This document shows, piece by piece, positions 1-11,921 of a stretch of 64,000 nt of DNA. The stretch's first letter is position 1. Each line of letters opens with the position of its first letter. This DNA is from Gaertneriomyces semiglobifer (lineage: Eukaryota > Chytridiomycota > Chytridiomycetes > Spizellomycetales > Spizellomycetaceae): NCBI GenBank assembly GCA_025558075.1, contig JAHLKF010000007.1:310001-374000 (forward strand), read 5' to 3'. Made by a program: the position numbers and the translations under genes. Under the pieces are notes generated by a model. The model was given only the letters and a program-made list of their open reading frames with translations. It made no database searches and was not told the DNA's origin.

Positions 1-1076
1 GATGACAGGGTGATGCGAGTGGTGGGAGCGCCGGACTGCAGGATGCGTTCAAAGTCTTGCTGGATGGCAGCCTTTTTGTACATTGCCATTGTTTGTGGCG
101 TTGTCCCTGTTGTCGTTGTTGTCGTTGTTGTCGTTGTTGTCATTGTTGTCATTGTTGTCATTGTTGCTGTTGTTGCGGCCATGATGATGATGACGATGCT
201 GATTGGAATACACACCCACTTGCCTGCCTGCCTGTATTCTCTAGTCTATGCTATGCTATTCTATTCTATGTAATGCATGTATATAAAGTAAGTAAGCTCT
301 CTGCCTGCCTTGCGATGCAATGCAATGCCCATATGCTCTCCCTCTCTTTCTTGCAAGAACAACTGATCAATTCACCTTTGACAATTGACCATTTCCTTTG
401 CTGCATGCCCGCATAGTAAGTAAGTTCCTCACGCTTTACTATCATACTAGCTAGTTACTACTAATTAACCTATTCACTGCGGGTCTCTCTCATCGCTTTT
501 TAATTTTGCCCCCACATCCGACGACACACACGCACACGCACACGCACACGCACACGCACAGATGTGTTGTTGACATTGCACAAGAACGAGCTGTGTTTCA
601 TTTGGATTTGGCCTTCCTTGGATCTTGAAATTGATCTTGATTGAGAAGGAAGGAAGGGAGGGAGGGAGGGAGGGAGGGAGGGAGGGAGGGAGGGAGGGAG
701 GGAGGGACCGGGGGGGACCGGGGGGGACCGGGGGGGCAAACTCAATTCAAATTCAAAAGGGGGGCGCAGGGGAGTTGTTTCATCTTTCAACAACAACAAA
801 CACACACACACTCTCTCTCTCAAACACTTTTCGTCTGTTTCATCTCGTCCCTTTGGCGTTCGACGCGTTTACGAGTCAGTCATGTGATGGTTTCACGTGC
901 AAGACTTAGTTAGTCACATGACATTGAGTGATCGACTACACATGTGCTGATGTAATGCAAGCAAACGCAACTTGAGCAGCGTGTTTCCCCCCCCCCCCCC
1001 CTCAGCTCAGTCATGACAAGAGACACATCTACAAAGGCACTCGTACCCGGAGGAGCAACCAGAGAGAATAACAAAC
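1..1076. repeat. Microsatellite-rich intergenic region
   Basis: No credible gene is visible here. The sequence holds several simple repeats: a GTT/GTC trinucleotide run at about 106-172, a CACACG hexanucleotide run at about 523-559, a GGGA tetranucleotide run at about 645-707, three copies of a 10-nt G-rich unit (ACC followed by seven G) at about 707-737, and a run of about 15 C at 987-1001. ORFs crossing this stretch translate into Val, Gly-Arg or Cys homopolymers and are artefacts of the repeats. The promoter of the phosphodiesterase gene starting at 1077 must lie in the last few hundred bases, but I cannot identify a specific element. Confidence 0.8.
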
Positions 1077-2780
1077 ATGGCTGCCGAACAGGCAGTAGAT
1101 CCTTCTCCCAACAACGATCGCAACGATCACAACGACAGTAATGACAATAACGACAATGACAATAACGACAATAACGTAGGAGAGACGAGCGACCCCTTTC
1201 AGGATGACACCCTCGCAGCCCTCCCGGCAGATCATTCGGCCTCCTCATTGATGGCTCCACCACCACCACCATATAACGCTAACAACAACCCGTCTTTATC
1301 CACTCGGCTCTCCACTTGGTGGGGATCGACCATGCGAAACTGGAGAGAATCCGGTTCTTCCGACGAACGCCAACCTTTGCTCGCTGCTACGGCTTCTTCT
1401 CCTTCTGCCATCAACACAACAGTCAATGACATTGAGAATCCCTTGGGCGCAACGAGGAGACCGAGTATAGCCAGGCGCATCGGATACGTCTTTCTCGCCA
1501 TCTTGGCCATCCTCTTTCTCCTCCTTGTCCTCTTTGGTATGTTTACCACTTTGACACCATCTTCTGTGGTCCATCTGTTGAACATGTCTTGATGCTTTTC
1601 TTGTGCGTTTTGCTTTGTAGCTCAACCGTTTCATACGCCCGTCTCCCCTCCTCCGCCTTCGTCGGACGTCCCACCACCCCCATTCCCTCCCAACGGTCTC
1701 CGCATCCTCTCCTACAACTTCTTCCTGCGTCCTCCTCCCGTCCACTCTCCCTACCAAGACTTTAAATCCACGCGTCTCGACCTCTTCGCCTCCCACCTCC
1801 ACAACTACGACCTTCTCTGTCTGACCGAAGTCTTTGGCGACTACAACTCCCGTCGCAATACCCTCATCGACCACGCTCGTGCCGCCGGTCTCCGCTACTT
1901 TGCTATCGGCCCCGAACGCAGCTGGCTCCGCGGAAAATTCGTCGGTAGCGGTGTGTTGATTCTGTCGCGGTACCCCATCCAATCCGTCTACACCGAAGAA
2001 TACCCCGACGCGTACGGTGTGGACCGGGTGGCCGCTAAAGGATTCGTCAGTGTCAAACTTTCCTTTTCTAATAATAACACGAGTGAGAGAGGACACCAAA
2101 CGATGAGCATGCGTGTTATTACTACGCATTTACAGGCGTCGTATATCCCGCCGGACTTGGATAGCGGAGACGATATCTCGGGACCGGGCGCTGTCACACG
2201 GCATGCTCAGCTGTTGCAACTTGAAGCGTATCTCCAGACACTGCCGGCCACCGACCCGTGGATCGTTGCAGGGGATTTGAACGTCCCAGGGTCGCGCGGT
2301 GCGCCTCTTCGTGGACCACACCCTTCACTCAATCACCACCCACTTGGTAATCATAATGATAATAATGATAATAATGATGGTGAGAGTGAGAGCGGAAAAG
2401 AGTACCTCCGAATGATGCAAGTCCTCCACCACCCCCGTGATATCTTGCACGACTGCTGCGGACACCAAGAAACATGGCGTGAATGGGGAGAATGTGTGGA
2501 TCCGCCGGGGTTGGAGGGACATAAAGGAAAACGATTGGATTATATCCTCATCGGTGGTAGTTCGAAATCTCTAACACTTCATTCTGAGTCGCCAAAGCTG
2601 AATTTTGAGTCTCAGAGCGGACTTATATCTATGAAAAAGAATGACACTCCAAAACTTACAGTGAAGAACGTGACCGTCACACCTTTCACGCTCGCTCCTG
2701 ACCACGCACGCCGGTCGGGTGTTCGACAGTTGAGTGATCATAGTGGGGTAGAAGCCGTGTTGGAGTACCGGTTTACATAG
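1077..2780 (+). CDS. Membrane-anchored endonuclease/exonuclease/phosphatase-family protein (neutral sphingomyelinase-like)
   Basis: Two exons, 1077-1536 and 1621-2780, are joined over an 84-nt GTATGT...TTTGTAG intron (1537-1620), giving 539 aa with the frame preserved. The N-terminal ~135 residues are Asn/Asp-rich and disordered. A single hydrophobic segment (aa ~137-157) follows, then an EEP domain from aa ~180: LSYNFF, the metal-binding Glu in LTEVFG (aa ~223), GSGVLILSRYPI, a DRVAAKG segment, THLQASY, GDLNV (aa ~371-375) and the terminal SDHSG (aa ~524-528). These are the motifs of Mg-dependent phosphodiesterases, and the THLQA/SDH pattern is closest to bacterial-type and neutral sphingomyelinases. 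All catalytic motifs seem intact. I infer a type II membrane protein whose catalytic domain faces the lumen or cell exterior and cleaves a phospholipid or sphingolipid headgroup. Another EEP substrate cannot be excluded. Confidence 0.85.
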
Positions 2781-3022
2781 AAGCTTATAAAACGGACACA
2801 CATACACTCTCTCTCTCGTTTTTTCTCACTGTCCATACATATACATGTATTGATGACACGCGTACTCGATGACACGTAAGGAACCAGTATATTAATATTA
2901 CACACTCCCACAATGGTAGGGTACACTCCCATACCACTCTCATACTTTTCACATACTCTTTCCATACATCATAATACGTTCTTTCCGCTAACCCACAGAC
3001 ACACACACAAACACACTCATTA

Positions 3023-3919
3023 TTAAACTCTGATTCCTCTCAAGAAATCGTCTGCGTCCATTCTGAGAACACGCGCGTCGAGGGCCATCAAGTCGGAAAG
3101 GGAGGGGAGGGTTCCGTCTGGGTTTTGGGAGGATTGGAGGTCGGAGATTGTTGGGGTTGGACATTGTGACGGTGCTGATTTCGATGATTTCGTCGATTTT
3201 GTCGTAGTGTTTGTATTCGTAATATTAGTTGTGGTGTTGGTGGTGTTTGAGGTGTTGGTGGTGTTTGAGGTGGTGGGTTTGGAATTTGATGTATGATTGT
3301 ATTGTGATTGACTTTGATTGTGTTGACCGTTCGCCACCTGTGATTCCCCATTTTTCAAATCCGATCCATTTGCGTCTCCCGTCGGTGTCGACACCCCACC
3401 GCCGACGCCGACGATAGATCCATTCTGATAGGGCCCCGTTGTTCCATTGGGTCGCGGTCTCTCTCCAAACGACACTCTCCGACCCTTACAATGACTCCCC
3501 ACCGCCGCTGACGACGACGAAGACGGGGACGCATGGGATACAGTTACGTCCATACCTCCATTCACTTCTTTTCCATCACTTGACACACTTGACACACTCG
3601 AGACTTCGATGTTTATGGTTGGTATTTCGGGTGATAGCGCGTGTGGTGGTGATTGGGTGAGTGCGGAAGGTTGGTGTGTAGCGATGACATTGGTGTCGGG
3701 TTGTCGTTGAACCATCTCTCGCGGTCCATTACTACCACTCCCATCATTAACACCACTACGAGCACCATCAGCAGCATCACTACGAACACCATCAGCAGCA
3801 GTGTTGGCAGGTTCGGCAGTAGGCACTTCGTCGCGCTGGTTGACGGGTTTCTGTTTCCCACGTCGTTTGAACCACGGACACGTACAAAACACTTTCTTCA
3901 ACACTCTCTTGAACCCCAT
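3023..3919 (-). CDS. Hypothetical Ser/Thr/Asn-rich protein with basic, Cys-containing N-terminus
   Basis: A single-exon 298-aa ORF. I recognise no domain. It begins MGFKRVLKKVFCTC and continues with a basic stretch, so the N-terminus could attach to membranes by palmitoylation of the two cysteines plus Lys/Arg contacts; the Gly2 context is not a good myristoylation site because position 6 is Val. The middle is a Ser/Thr/Asn low-complexity region (a Thr-Asn run lies around nt 3190-3290), and the C-terminal ~20 residues (LMALDARVLRMDADDFLRG) could form an amphipathic helix. It is convergent with the phosphodiesterase gene, with about 240 bp between stops. It is probably a real but rapidly evolving gene. 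A missed intron is possible. Confidence 0.5.
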   Translation of the reverse strand: MGFKRVLKKVFCTCPWFKRRGKQKPVNQRDEVPTAEPANTAADGVRSDAADGARSGVNDGSGSNGPREMVQRQPDTNVIATHQPSALTQSPPHALSPEIPTINIEVSSVSSVSSDGKEVNGGMDVTVSHASPSSSSSAAVGSHCKGRRVSFGERPRPNGTTGPYQNGSIVGVGGGVSTPTGDANGSDLKNGESQVANGQHNQSQSQYNHTSNSKPTTSNTTNTSNTTNTTTNITNTNTTTKSTKSSKSAPSQCPTPTISDLQSSQNPDGTLPSLSDLMALDARVLRMDADDFLRGIRV

Positions 3920-5513
3920 TTCCTAAACCTTGAAAACCCGAAACGACAGAACAAATGAGTGAATTGTTTGGTTTTCGGCGTTGTTTTTCGCAGTTTCCGA
4001 GAGTGCGGTTGAGATGAGATGGAGTGACAGGCGATATGTGATTCGTATAATGGAGTTTTGCACCCAGCGAAAGAAAGACAGCGAACAGCGTGCGCGGCGA
4101 ACAGCAAACAGCGATTGACGATAGAGATAGGTTTTCCCCGCCTCCTTTAAAAGTCGTCCGCTTCTTTCTTGATCTTGAAGTTGTCGAATTCCCTTCGTTC
4201 AGAGAGGTTAGTTCGCTGTTTTACTGTCATCAAAAACGCGTGGCTGCACATGCAGACGGTAGTCAGTTCGGAGTTTTTTCCAAATGCCTCATAAACAGAA
4301 ACGTATCTATAAATAAATAGGGCATCACCCTGCAACAACGGAGAAATACCTGAACAGGTTTCGGTGGGATGGGTTAGGAGACTGACTGTAAGGTAGAAAA
4401 CTACGATGAGATGCTTGGTAGACCGCTAAACTGGTAATGTGGTAACCTGTTTCCCTACCTATTGACGCGAACAATAAGAGAGAGATCATACAGAGAACGG
4501 GTCTGGTCTGGGTTTGGATGAGGGAACAGGTGAGTTACTTCTTATGGAGCAACGGTTTGTTGCTGGTCCTTGGTTTAGTGTGGGAATGGGTATTGAGATG
4601 TGGTGATGGAGGTATGACGGTCTAAGCGGGTGGGCGATGGTCATCTATTCACCGGTTGCAGTGGTATCGCGCTCTCTTTGATGTGTGCTGAGTTGGGACG
4701 CATTTTCGGTGTGCTACTTTGAACTATATGATAGTTGTCCGTTGGGGTGGTAGACGAACATAGTAAATGTGTAGACCCCCCTCATAGTTTTGATATCGCC
4801 CATTTTCTTGATGAAAGTCAAACCAGTAGGTAGGTGGCCATTGATGATAACCTCGGAACACACGACAGGGTGTTTTGATAGTCCACGAACAGAAGCAAAA
4901 GGATTAGAGGACTGGTAACCACGTTTGTTCAAGGTACGCATGCAGTACAGGAAAGCACTCCAAGAAGCTGCCGTTCCTTGAGCTTAGCGGGTGGTACATA
5001 CATTCTAGGGCAGTGAATGCTGGCTAACCTTCCAATACCCACCGTTGGCATTGCAACATAAGTACTAACTAACCATATTGGGTGGCATTTCACTTTTTGC
5101 TGTGAATTGTGGAAGAAACGCAAACGGCACCGCGTTCTGAGCTGGGCGCCCGGGTTCGAAATTGAACACCTTTTTGCAGACGACCAACATGCAACAACCC
5201 GCCATCATTTTATTAGATTCCTTCTCTAGTATTTAGTCTGTCTACTAACCGGTGGGGCTACAGCGGTGTATTAAGGAAAGTCGCTGCGTTCGCTTTTTGG
5301 CGCTGGTCAACCCGCGGGCCGTTGTGTTGTGGGTGTTTTTTTAGTTAGTAGAAGGGAAACCGATAGTTATCTTTGTATATTTTTTGCCTGTTTAGCGAAT
5401 TGAGCTTATTGGTGCCTCCACCTCCCTCTCCTCCCGCATCGAGATTCACCAGGGAGTGTGGCTCCCGTTTAGAAGAGAGGCGCTGAAGGGTTGGGTGTGT
5501 TTCTTTTTGTTCA
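3920..5513. other. Intergenic region with unresolved ORF fragments
   Basis: About 1.6 kb without a gene I can model. On the minus strand a 75-codon ORF (4714-4941) and an overlapping frame (around 4870-5010, after a possible TTAG acceptor near 5030) both read like ordinary, non-repetitive protein sequence. They do not join into one open frame with good splice signals, so this may be a small intron-containing gene or a decayed one. The rest contains nothing I can assign except the promoter region of the TMCO4-type gene that starts at 5514. Confidence 0.4.
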
Positions 5514-8500
5514 ATGGCGGACGGTGAGAATGGGGACAAGGTAGAGCGGTCTTTAACATTGTTTCCTTCATGATTCTTTACGTGTGCTGATTAGTAGGGA
5601 TTCTGTAGGAAACTGTGAGAGGCTGGGTAGATGGCGAGAATGCGCGCGACGAGGTATCCGGTTTGAAGCCGATAGATGAAGCGGTGGATGGGCGGGAGGA
5701 TACTGGGACACAGAAGGACGATGATGATCGTATCCCTTCCAATGACAGTACTGGTGTTGAACCCATCCCCAATGGTGTAAGAAGAGGGTATGGCGCATCC
5801 ATTGAATCGCCATCTCTCAACGAAGACTCTCCGCCACCATCCCGTGGACACTCGTCCTCGCCTCAACCCGGATATGGTAGCACGATCTATTCCCCGCAGG
5901 ACCTCTATCCGGGAGGCGCCATCACACCACCGTATCCCCGTAGTCGCTCGGGGTTGGGTTCCTTCCACCGTCCCACCTCATCGTACATGTCCCCACACCG
6001 GTCGTCGTCCAACATCCACTTACGAGAGATCTCACCTGTACGCACGGAAGCAGGCCAGGATCACGATGATGACAACGACGACACCACGTCCGTTCGGTCA
6101 ACGGCAACTTCGAGAGCGTTACAAGCCAACCGTCCTCCCCCGCTGACAAAATCCCAAAAAATCTCATCCATACAAAGCATCTTTACCGAACACCAAAAGA
6201 TCGCCTATGTCGGTCTATGCTACCTCAGCGTCGTGCATCTCAAGGGCAAAGACGTCAAAAGCATGAAAAAATGCAACGAATCTTTCAAAATCTGGAGCGA
6301 AAAGTTTATGGAGCGGTTATTCCTGTATTTGGATATTAGCACCGAAGAACGCAGCATGTTCCAGAAACTCGCCGAACACGGATTGAAACCCGCGGATCTG
6401 GCTAAATCGATTGTGGATGATGCGCGACGTGCAGCACAGGTGACCAAAGATCGGCAGACGATGCGTCAGAAAGCGGAAGAAGAGGCGTTGGAGCAGGGTG
6501 TGCCCTTCGATCCGAGTATGTTTGAACAGGATGGGGATGATGCTGAACCCACGGATATCCGATACACCATCCTCACGCATCTCTTCATCATCTGTATCGC
6601 GGATGGGTTTTACGATGCACGCAGTCGGGCAGTGTTACGTGGTGTCGCAGAGTATCTCGAAGTCCCGTGGTTGGACGTCGTCAAGCTCGAAAGCACCGTG
6701 GCTGCCCAATTGCGGATCTATGAAGATAGTGAGGAAGTCAGGGGACGCCAGGATTTGGTGGGGAAGCGGAATACGGCTGATCAGCGACAGAGATGGATTT
6801 TTACGGGGTTGGCGACGTTGGCGGGTGGTGCGGTCATTGGGTTGACGGCGGGGTTGGCGGCGCCGTTGATTGCGGGTGGGATTGGGGTTGCGTTGGGCAC
6901 GTTTGGTGTGTCGGGTGTGAGTGCTGCGCTTTCTACTACGGGAGCGTTGGCGCTGATCACGACGGGTGGTGTCCTGACTGGTGGAGGTAAAATATTTTAT
7001 CTTCTTGACTCTTTGTTTGTTTCCCCATTTGCTAATTGTTGCGGTTTGCATGCGTTTGTGATATTAGGTATGGGTGGGTTCAAGATGCTGAAACGAACAA
7101 AGGGAATATCACAGTTTGAATTCTTATCGCTGACCGAAGGGTTACGCCAGATAGAAGAGAACAAGGAGAAACGACGTACGGAAAGACGTAGGAAGCGACG
7201 CAGAGAAGCCCGTCAAGCCTTACAAGACAAAATGGACAAACAACGTGCCGATGCCGACACGGACGGTAAAGCCCCCGAAGCCTCCAACGACTCCTTGGAG
7301 ACTCCTCAAGCCAACACACCTGTTCCGGAAGAAGAAGAGCTTCGGCCCTATGAGCCAGTGACTGCTGAGAAACTCGACAGGGTGGGAGATTGGGTGAGTA
7401 TTTCTGCGGATCAACGGAGGGAGCTGGATAAAGTGACGGGAACTGCACCTGGACGCCCTGTAGCCATCCCAAAGAGGGTTCCGCCGCCTGTGCCGAATCG
7501 TCCATCTGAGGCAGAACTTGCTGTGGTGACTGAGCGGGTATCCTTGAGAGCGACACCCACCACTTTGGCTGTGAACACCGAGTTGAGTGTCCCTTCTGCG
7601 AACGACCAGCATAGCGCGAACAGTATCGGGTCATCCCTGCCTTATTCTGGTGATGAGTTGACGTCCCAAGATTGGGACCTGGACGGTGTAGGGATCTCCT
7701 CGAATGCAGGGTCTGGCACACTCCACGACTTGGGAACCAAAGATGTGGGAGAATCCAGCACGTTACTCTGGGACAGTCAACAAAGCGAAACCGATCTTGA
7801 AGGAGACATGAAACTCCGTCGACGGTTCACGAGCTCGTTTTTGAATGATGATGTGGTGATTGATGAGGATACTGCTGCTGCGTTGTTTGATGATCTGCAA
7901 TCTACCATTGCGGGGGATGTACCCCGAGATGATGATGAAGGGTTCCGATTCAAAGAGTATACTGATACCAAAGCCAAACAAACCAACGTGTTGATCACCG
8001 TTGCCGGATGGATCGCATACGGACCCGATGACCATACACTCCCCTTCTCCGTCCTCGAACCGGAACTGTACGGCGACCAATACGCGTTGATATGGGAAAC
8101 GGACGCGTTACAGGAGTTGGGAGGGGCGTTAAAGTTGTTGGTTGGGGAGGTGGCGAGTTTTGTGATTCAGCAAGGGCTTCAGGCGACGGTGCTTTCTGCG
8201 TTGATGCTTGGGCTTGCTGGTCCCATTTGGGCTATGAAGTTGGGGTATTTGGTGGACAACCCGTGGGGAGTCGGGTTGAGTAAAGCGATTAAGGCGGGCA
8301 AGGTGCTTGCGGATACCTTGATGCAGGGCGTGCAAGAGAACCGTCCTGTGACGCTCATCGGGTTCTCGCTTGGTGCGAGGGTGATTTATCATTGTTTGCT
8401 GGAACTGGCTGCTCGGGGTGTGTATGGACTGGTTGAGGAGGCGTATTTACTTGGGTGTCCTGTGATGGCACAGAAAAAGGAGTGGCAGCAGATTTCATCG

Positions 8501-9967
8501 GTTGTGAGCCGACGTGTGGTGAATGGTTATTGTTCGAATGACATGGTGCTTGGCGTATTGTACCGTGCCAGTGTGGCGGTGTGGAGTAATGTCGCTGGGT
8601 TGCGTCCCGTGGAGGATGTTGATAAGATTGAGAATGTATGTTTGGACGGTGTGATTGAGGGACACCTAGACTACCGACTTTTGATGCCCAAAGTGCTCGA
8701 AAAGCTGGGATTCCACATCACACGAGATTACTTTGACGATGAAGATGAGGAGGAAGAGAAAGAGCGTCTGGAAATGGAGGAGGAGAAGAAGCGCGAAAAG
8801 GAGGAGCAGTTGCGGGAACAGGAAGAGCAGCTCAAAAAGAAACAGGCCGAGTACGAGGAGAAACTTCAGAAACAGAAAGAAGAGCAGGAACGAAAGCAAC
8901 AGTCACTAGCAGAGAAAGAGGCCGAGCGAAAGCGTAAGGAAGTCGAACGTGCCGCGGATCCGAGCCGACCTGTTACCCCGCCTTCGCGGTTAAGTTGGTT
9001 CTCTAGACGGTCTAGCTCTCGATCGTTACTGTCACTTGCCTCAGCACAAGACAATGAGAAGGCCAAAGTCGCAGAAGTGATGGATGAGTACTGGACCCCG
9101 CGAGAAATCAAGAGCACGCTTCCACCGCTAGTCATCATGACGGAAGAAGACGATGCGGTCATCACGCCACGTGAAATCCAGAGCACGCTACCACCTCTCG
9201 TGATCCGAACAGAATCGCTACGTGAGGAACCTCTTTCGACGACATCCAGCGATATGCCGCTCAGTTCCTCGCCAGTGACGCGAGAGGACGCCGAAGTTGC
9301 GCAAGCCCAGCAGGCTGTTGAAGTGGCAGAAAAGGACTTGGCAAAGGCGAAAAGAGAGTTTGAAGAAGCACAGGCGAGTGTCTCAGCCGCTGCGGCAGCA
9401 GCCACTGCCTCGGCTGTCACTCGCCTACGACTGAATCTGGAAGCGAGTGGTGAGGATTTGGAAAAAGTGCTGACGGCCGCTCAGAGGGATGGACCCATTT
9501 ATGGAGCTGGAGCGGGAGACCTATTGGATTCTGCTGGATATACCCATGAGATGAATGAATCGTATGAGAGCCCTAATATGGCAACGGTGGATACCTCCTT
9601 AGAACCTTCTCCTACAAAATCTGAGCCAGAATCGTCTCACGCCCCGTCACCGTTGTATGTAGACAGCCCTGTTCCTGCAGTTGCGGTTGAGTTTACTAGT
9701 CCCGAAGTTGGAAACATATGGACTACCGATACTGCGAATTCACATCACTCGGAACCGCGATCTTCGGAAGGAACCTCGTCTCTGCCTCTGTCGAGTGAAA
9801 ACACACCTGTTGATGATCAGCATGTGTGGGCGAATAAACCAAATGGATTGACGCTGGATATCCCATCCGAAACAAGCCAGCAGTTACGAAGCGCGGGTGT
9901 ACATTCGTTGACGTCCGGTTCATCTGATGAGTTTGTGGATGCTCAAGAGAACCCTTGGATGGGTTAG
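5514..9967 (+). CDS. DUF726/TMCO4-family membrane alpha/beta-hydrolase-like protein
   Basis: Three exons: 5514-5540 (nine codons), 5609-6986 and 7068-9967, 1434 aa. The long frame has a stop directly upstream and no early ATG, so the tiny first exon (MADGENGDK) is needed; it joins in phase across a 68-nt intron. The second intron (6987-7067, 81 nt) is itself open in frame, but splicing restores the expected family sequence GGVLTGGG-MGGFKM. Order: disordered Ser/Pro N-terminus; helical cytosolic part (aa ~190-400); a Gly/Ala-rich hydrophobic region (aa ~404-470) typical of TMCO4; the DUF726 core with a nucleophile-elbow motif GFSLGA (aa ~899); a Glu/Lys/Arg coiled coil (aa ~1026-1096); and a disordered tail. 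The yeast family member is YFL034W (Mil1), which interacts with AP-1 clathrin adaptors. Hydrolase activity and substrate are unproven for the family. Confidence 0.85.
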
Positions 9968-10218
9968 ACCTGTTTAATGTGTTAGGTCCCAACCCGTTGA
10001 TAGCACGTACTGCATCGCGCCTTTGGCTCCCCCCGGTCTGTGTTTCTCTTTTTTTTTTGGATGAGGCCATTTGTGTGTTCAAGATGTGGTGCGGTTTTAT
10101 GATGATGTTTGGTGCTATGTGGATGCGTTTTAGATAGATCGAGATGGTTGTGTACATTTATGTATGAATGGCAAGGGCTGGCTAGAACAGCAAGCAGTTG
10201 TATATTCCATATGGCGTA
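9968..10218. other. Short intergenic spacer between convergent genes
   Basis: About 250 bp separating the stop of the TMCO4-type gene (+) from the stop of the F-box gene (-). It contains a T-rich run (10051-10058) and nothing else I can assign. It presumably holds both 3' UTRs. Confidence 0.5.
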
Positions 10219-11263
10219 TCACGGGTTATAATTGTAGTACATGATCCATCCAAGAACTCGTTGGTTAGCATCCCTATGTCGGCATAACGCGACATGGCAC
10301 ATCGAGCCACACCAGCCATCATTCGTGTGGTTGTCATCGTAATTGTCTCTAACACCGATATGAATGAGCTCTTCAAACCCAAAAGCAACACACCGGGCAC
10401 GCAGAACATGTGCATGCGCCAACCACCACTCTGCTGCAATGTCATAATCCTCGTCTATATACTCCGGGTCGGCGTCATCATCGATGTGCAACAGGCCCCG
10501 ACGCAGTTTCATTAGAAGTTCACTGCATTGGTCCTTTTCGTTGAACGACACTCGGTCCACATAATAGTAGGGATATAGCCGCCTATCAACCCCAAGTGGA
10601 CCTAGCACGGCCTCCACCAGGTCGCAGTCGCATATTGATGGGTCTTCAAGTACTGCCATCGGTGAGAGCAGCAGCGGACATGCCATAGCTCCTTCGCCAG
10701 GCGACTGGTCCCAATAGGCTGCAGGATCATCTTCGTCGCCGTCCAACCTATACGTGCGAATGAAACGAAAGGGGTATTGCAAAAAGTCCAGCTCGAGAAA
10801 AAGACGCTTCCAGTCCTGGTCGTCTTTAGGTGCCTGTGGGTAGGCCTTTGTCATCTGCCCCTCGTCCATCAGGTCCTGCTGCATGCTTTTGAGCCAAGAA
10901 AATTCTGAAGTCAGAAATGCCGCATATGTCCGGACCCAGATCTCGTACAGGCTGGTATTGAGAGCATGAACCTAGGCAATACAGCGTGAGAAATGGGGGT
11001 TCCAGGTGAAACTAGCATTTGTGCCTCGAGAAAACAACCTCCTCGTGAGTGTAGTCGGGGTTATAAAGGCACACGTCCAATAGCGGCCGGGTTTTTGTCA
11101 ACTGAAACCGAAGCAGGCACCTGTCCTTCCATGAGATCGGAACTTTACTCCATGCTTTGCAAGTGAGGAGACAGCTCAAGACGGTCTCGGGACAGGCAGC
11201 GCCCGCTATGCGGAAAATGCGACTGAGCAGTTCTGTTGGCAACGCTGAATTCATCTTGCGCAT
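10219..11263 (-). CDS. F-box domain protein
   Basis: Two exons on the minus strand, 11263-11039 and 10971-10219, are joined in phase 0 over a 67-nt intron (10972-11038) to give 325 aa. The N-terminus (LPTELLSRIFRIAG... LSCLLTCKAWSKV) is a typical F-box, the Skp1-binding motif of SCF ubiquitin ligase adaptors. The remaining ~250 aa are rich in Trp, Tyr and Asp and match no repeat type (LRR, WD40, Kelch) that I can see, so the substrate-binding part is unclassified. The acceptor (GCCTAG) is ordinary, but the donor reads GTTGTT, which is weak. Without the intron the first ORF would end after 83 aa and the second would lack a start. Fungi often carry many such divergent F-box genes. Confidence 0.65.
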
Positions 11264-11921
11264 CTTCGAAATTGGGTATGTTGCCTCAGTTGGCGAAAAT
11301 CCTGCAAGTGACAGTCATCAGGAGGGTTATGTCTGAATTGAAGGGGTTGCGGCTGTCAGATCGCCTTTTTCCGCACGGACAACTTGAACCGCTATTTTAG
11401 CACGCGGCGAAACTCGCCCAACCCAGCATCCCTACTCGTAGGTAGCAGGGAACCTGTAGTGCCATGCCATGCCAGTGTGGTACGCTGTAAACCGTATTTG
11501 AGTGTTGTTGCTCTTGGGGTTGTTCAACGGTCTTGGGTGGACCAAGTGGTTTCCAAGTTTCGTGCAACCCACGCAGCCGCTGCTCTAAACATAGACCATA
11601 AGACCTTTCTCGGAGACAAAACGCCACTAATCAAATTCCGGCCTCCCCTCAAACCGTCCATTGGCAAGAACCTATCAGGGCAGAGTGCTGCAAGAATTTA
11701 ATATCAATAGTAGTTGTGCCAAACGGTCTGAGACTGGTTGTTGATCCGCTCTGCTCTGCTCTGCTGGGAACCCGCGCGCTGATTCAATAGTGTGCACACT
11801 TGTGTGCTGAACACTTCCCGCCTTTCCCTCTCCCACGGACACCCCCCGTCCTCTCCCACGGAATCTCACCAACGGTTATATACCAAACCGCAGGTCTAAG
11901 CCCACCAGCAACCTTAAAACT
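11264..11921. other. Divergent intergenic region, promoters
   Basis: About 660 bp between the start of the F-box gene (-) and the start of the coiled-coil protein (+). ORFs of 65-105 codons cross it on both strands without recognisable features. It must contain both promoters. A short TCTGC repeat lies near 11750-11763. I see no RNA gene. Confidence 0.45.

Noticed and set aside
100..180. Regular spaced repeats that could suggest an array
   Set aside because: These are trinucleotide microsatellite units without spacers. There is no CRISPR in this window, and none is expected in a fungal nuclear genome.
1296..2129. 277-codon minus-strand ORF
   Set aside because: It is antisense to the phosphodiesterase exons and is rich in Arg/Val from reversed coding sequence. 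The plus strand carries clear catalytic motifs.
5140..5175. GGTTCGAAATTGAAC resembling a tRNA T loop
   Set aside because: The flanking bases do not form the 5-bp T stem and no cloverleaf can be drawn on either strand.
11384..11701. 105-codon plus-strand ORF
   Set aside because: No recognisable domain, no splice partners, and it lies in a divergent promoter region.
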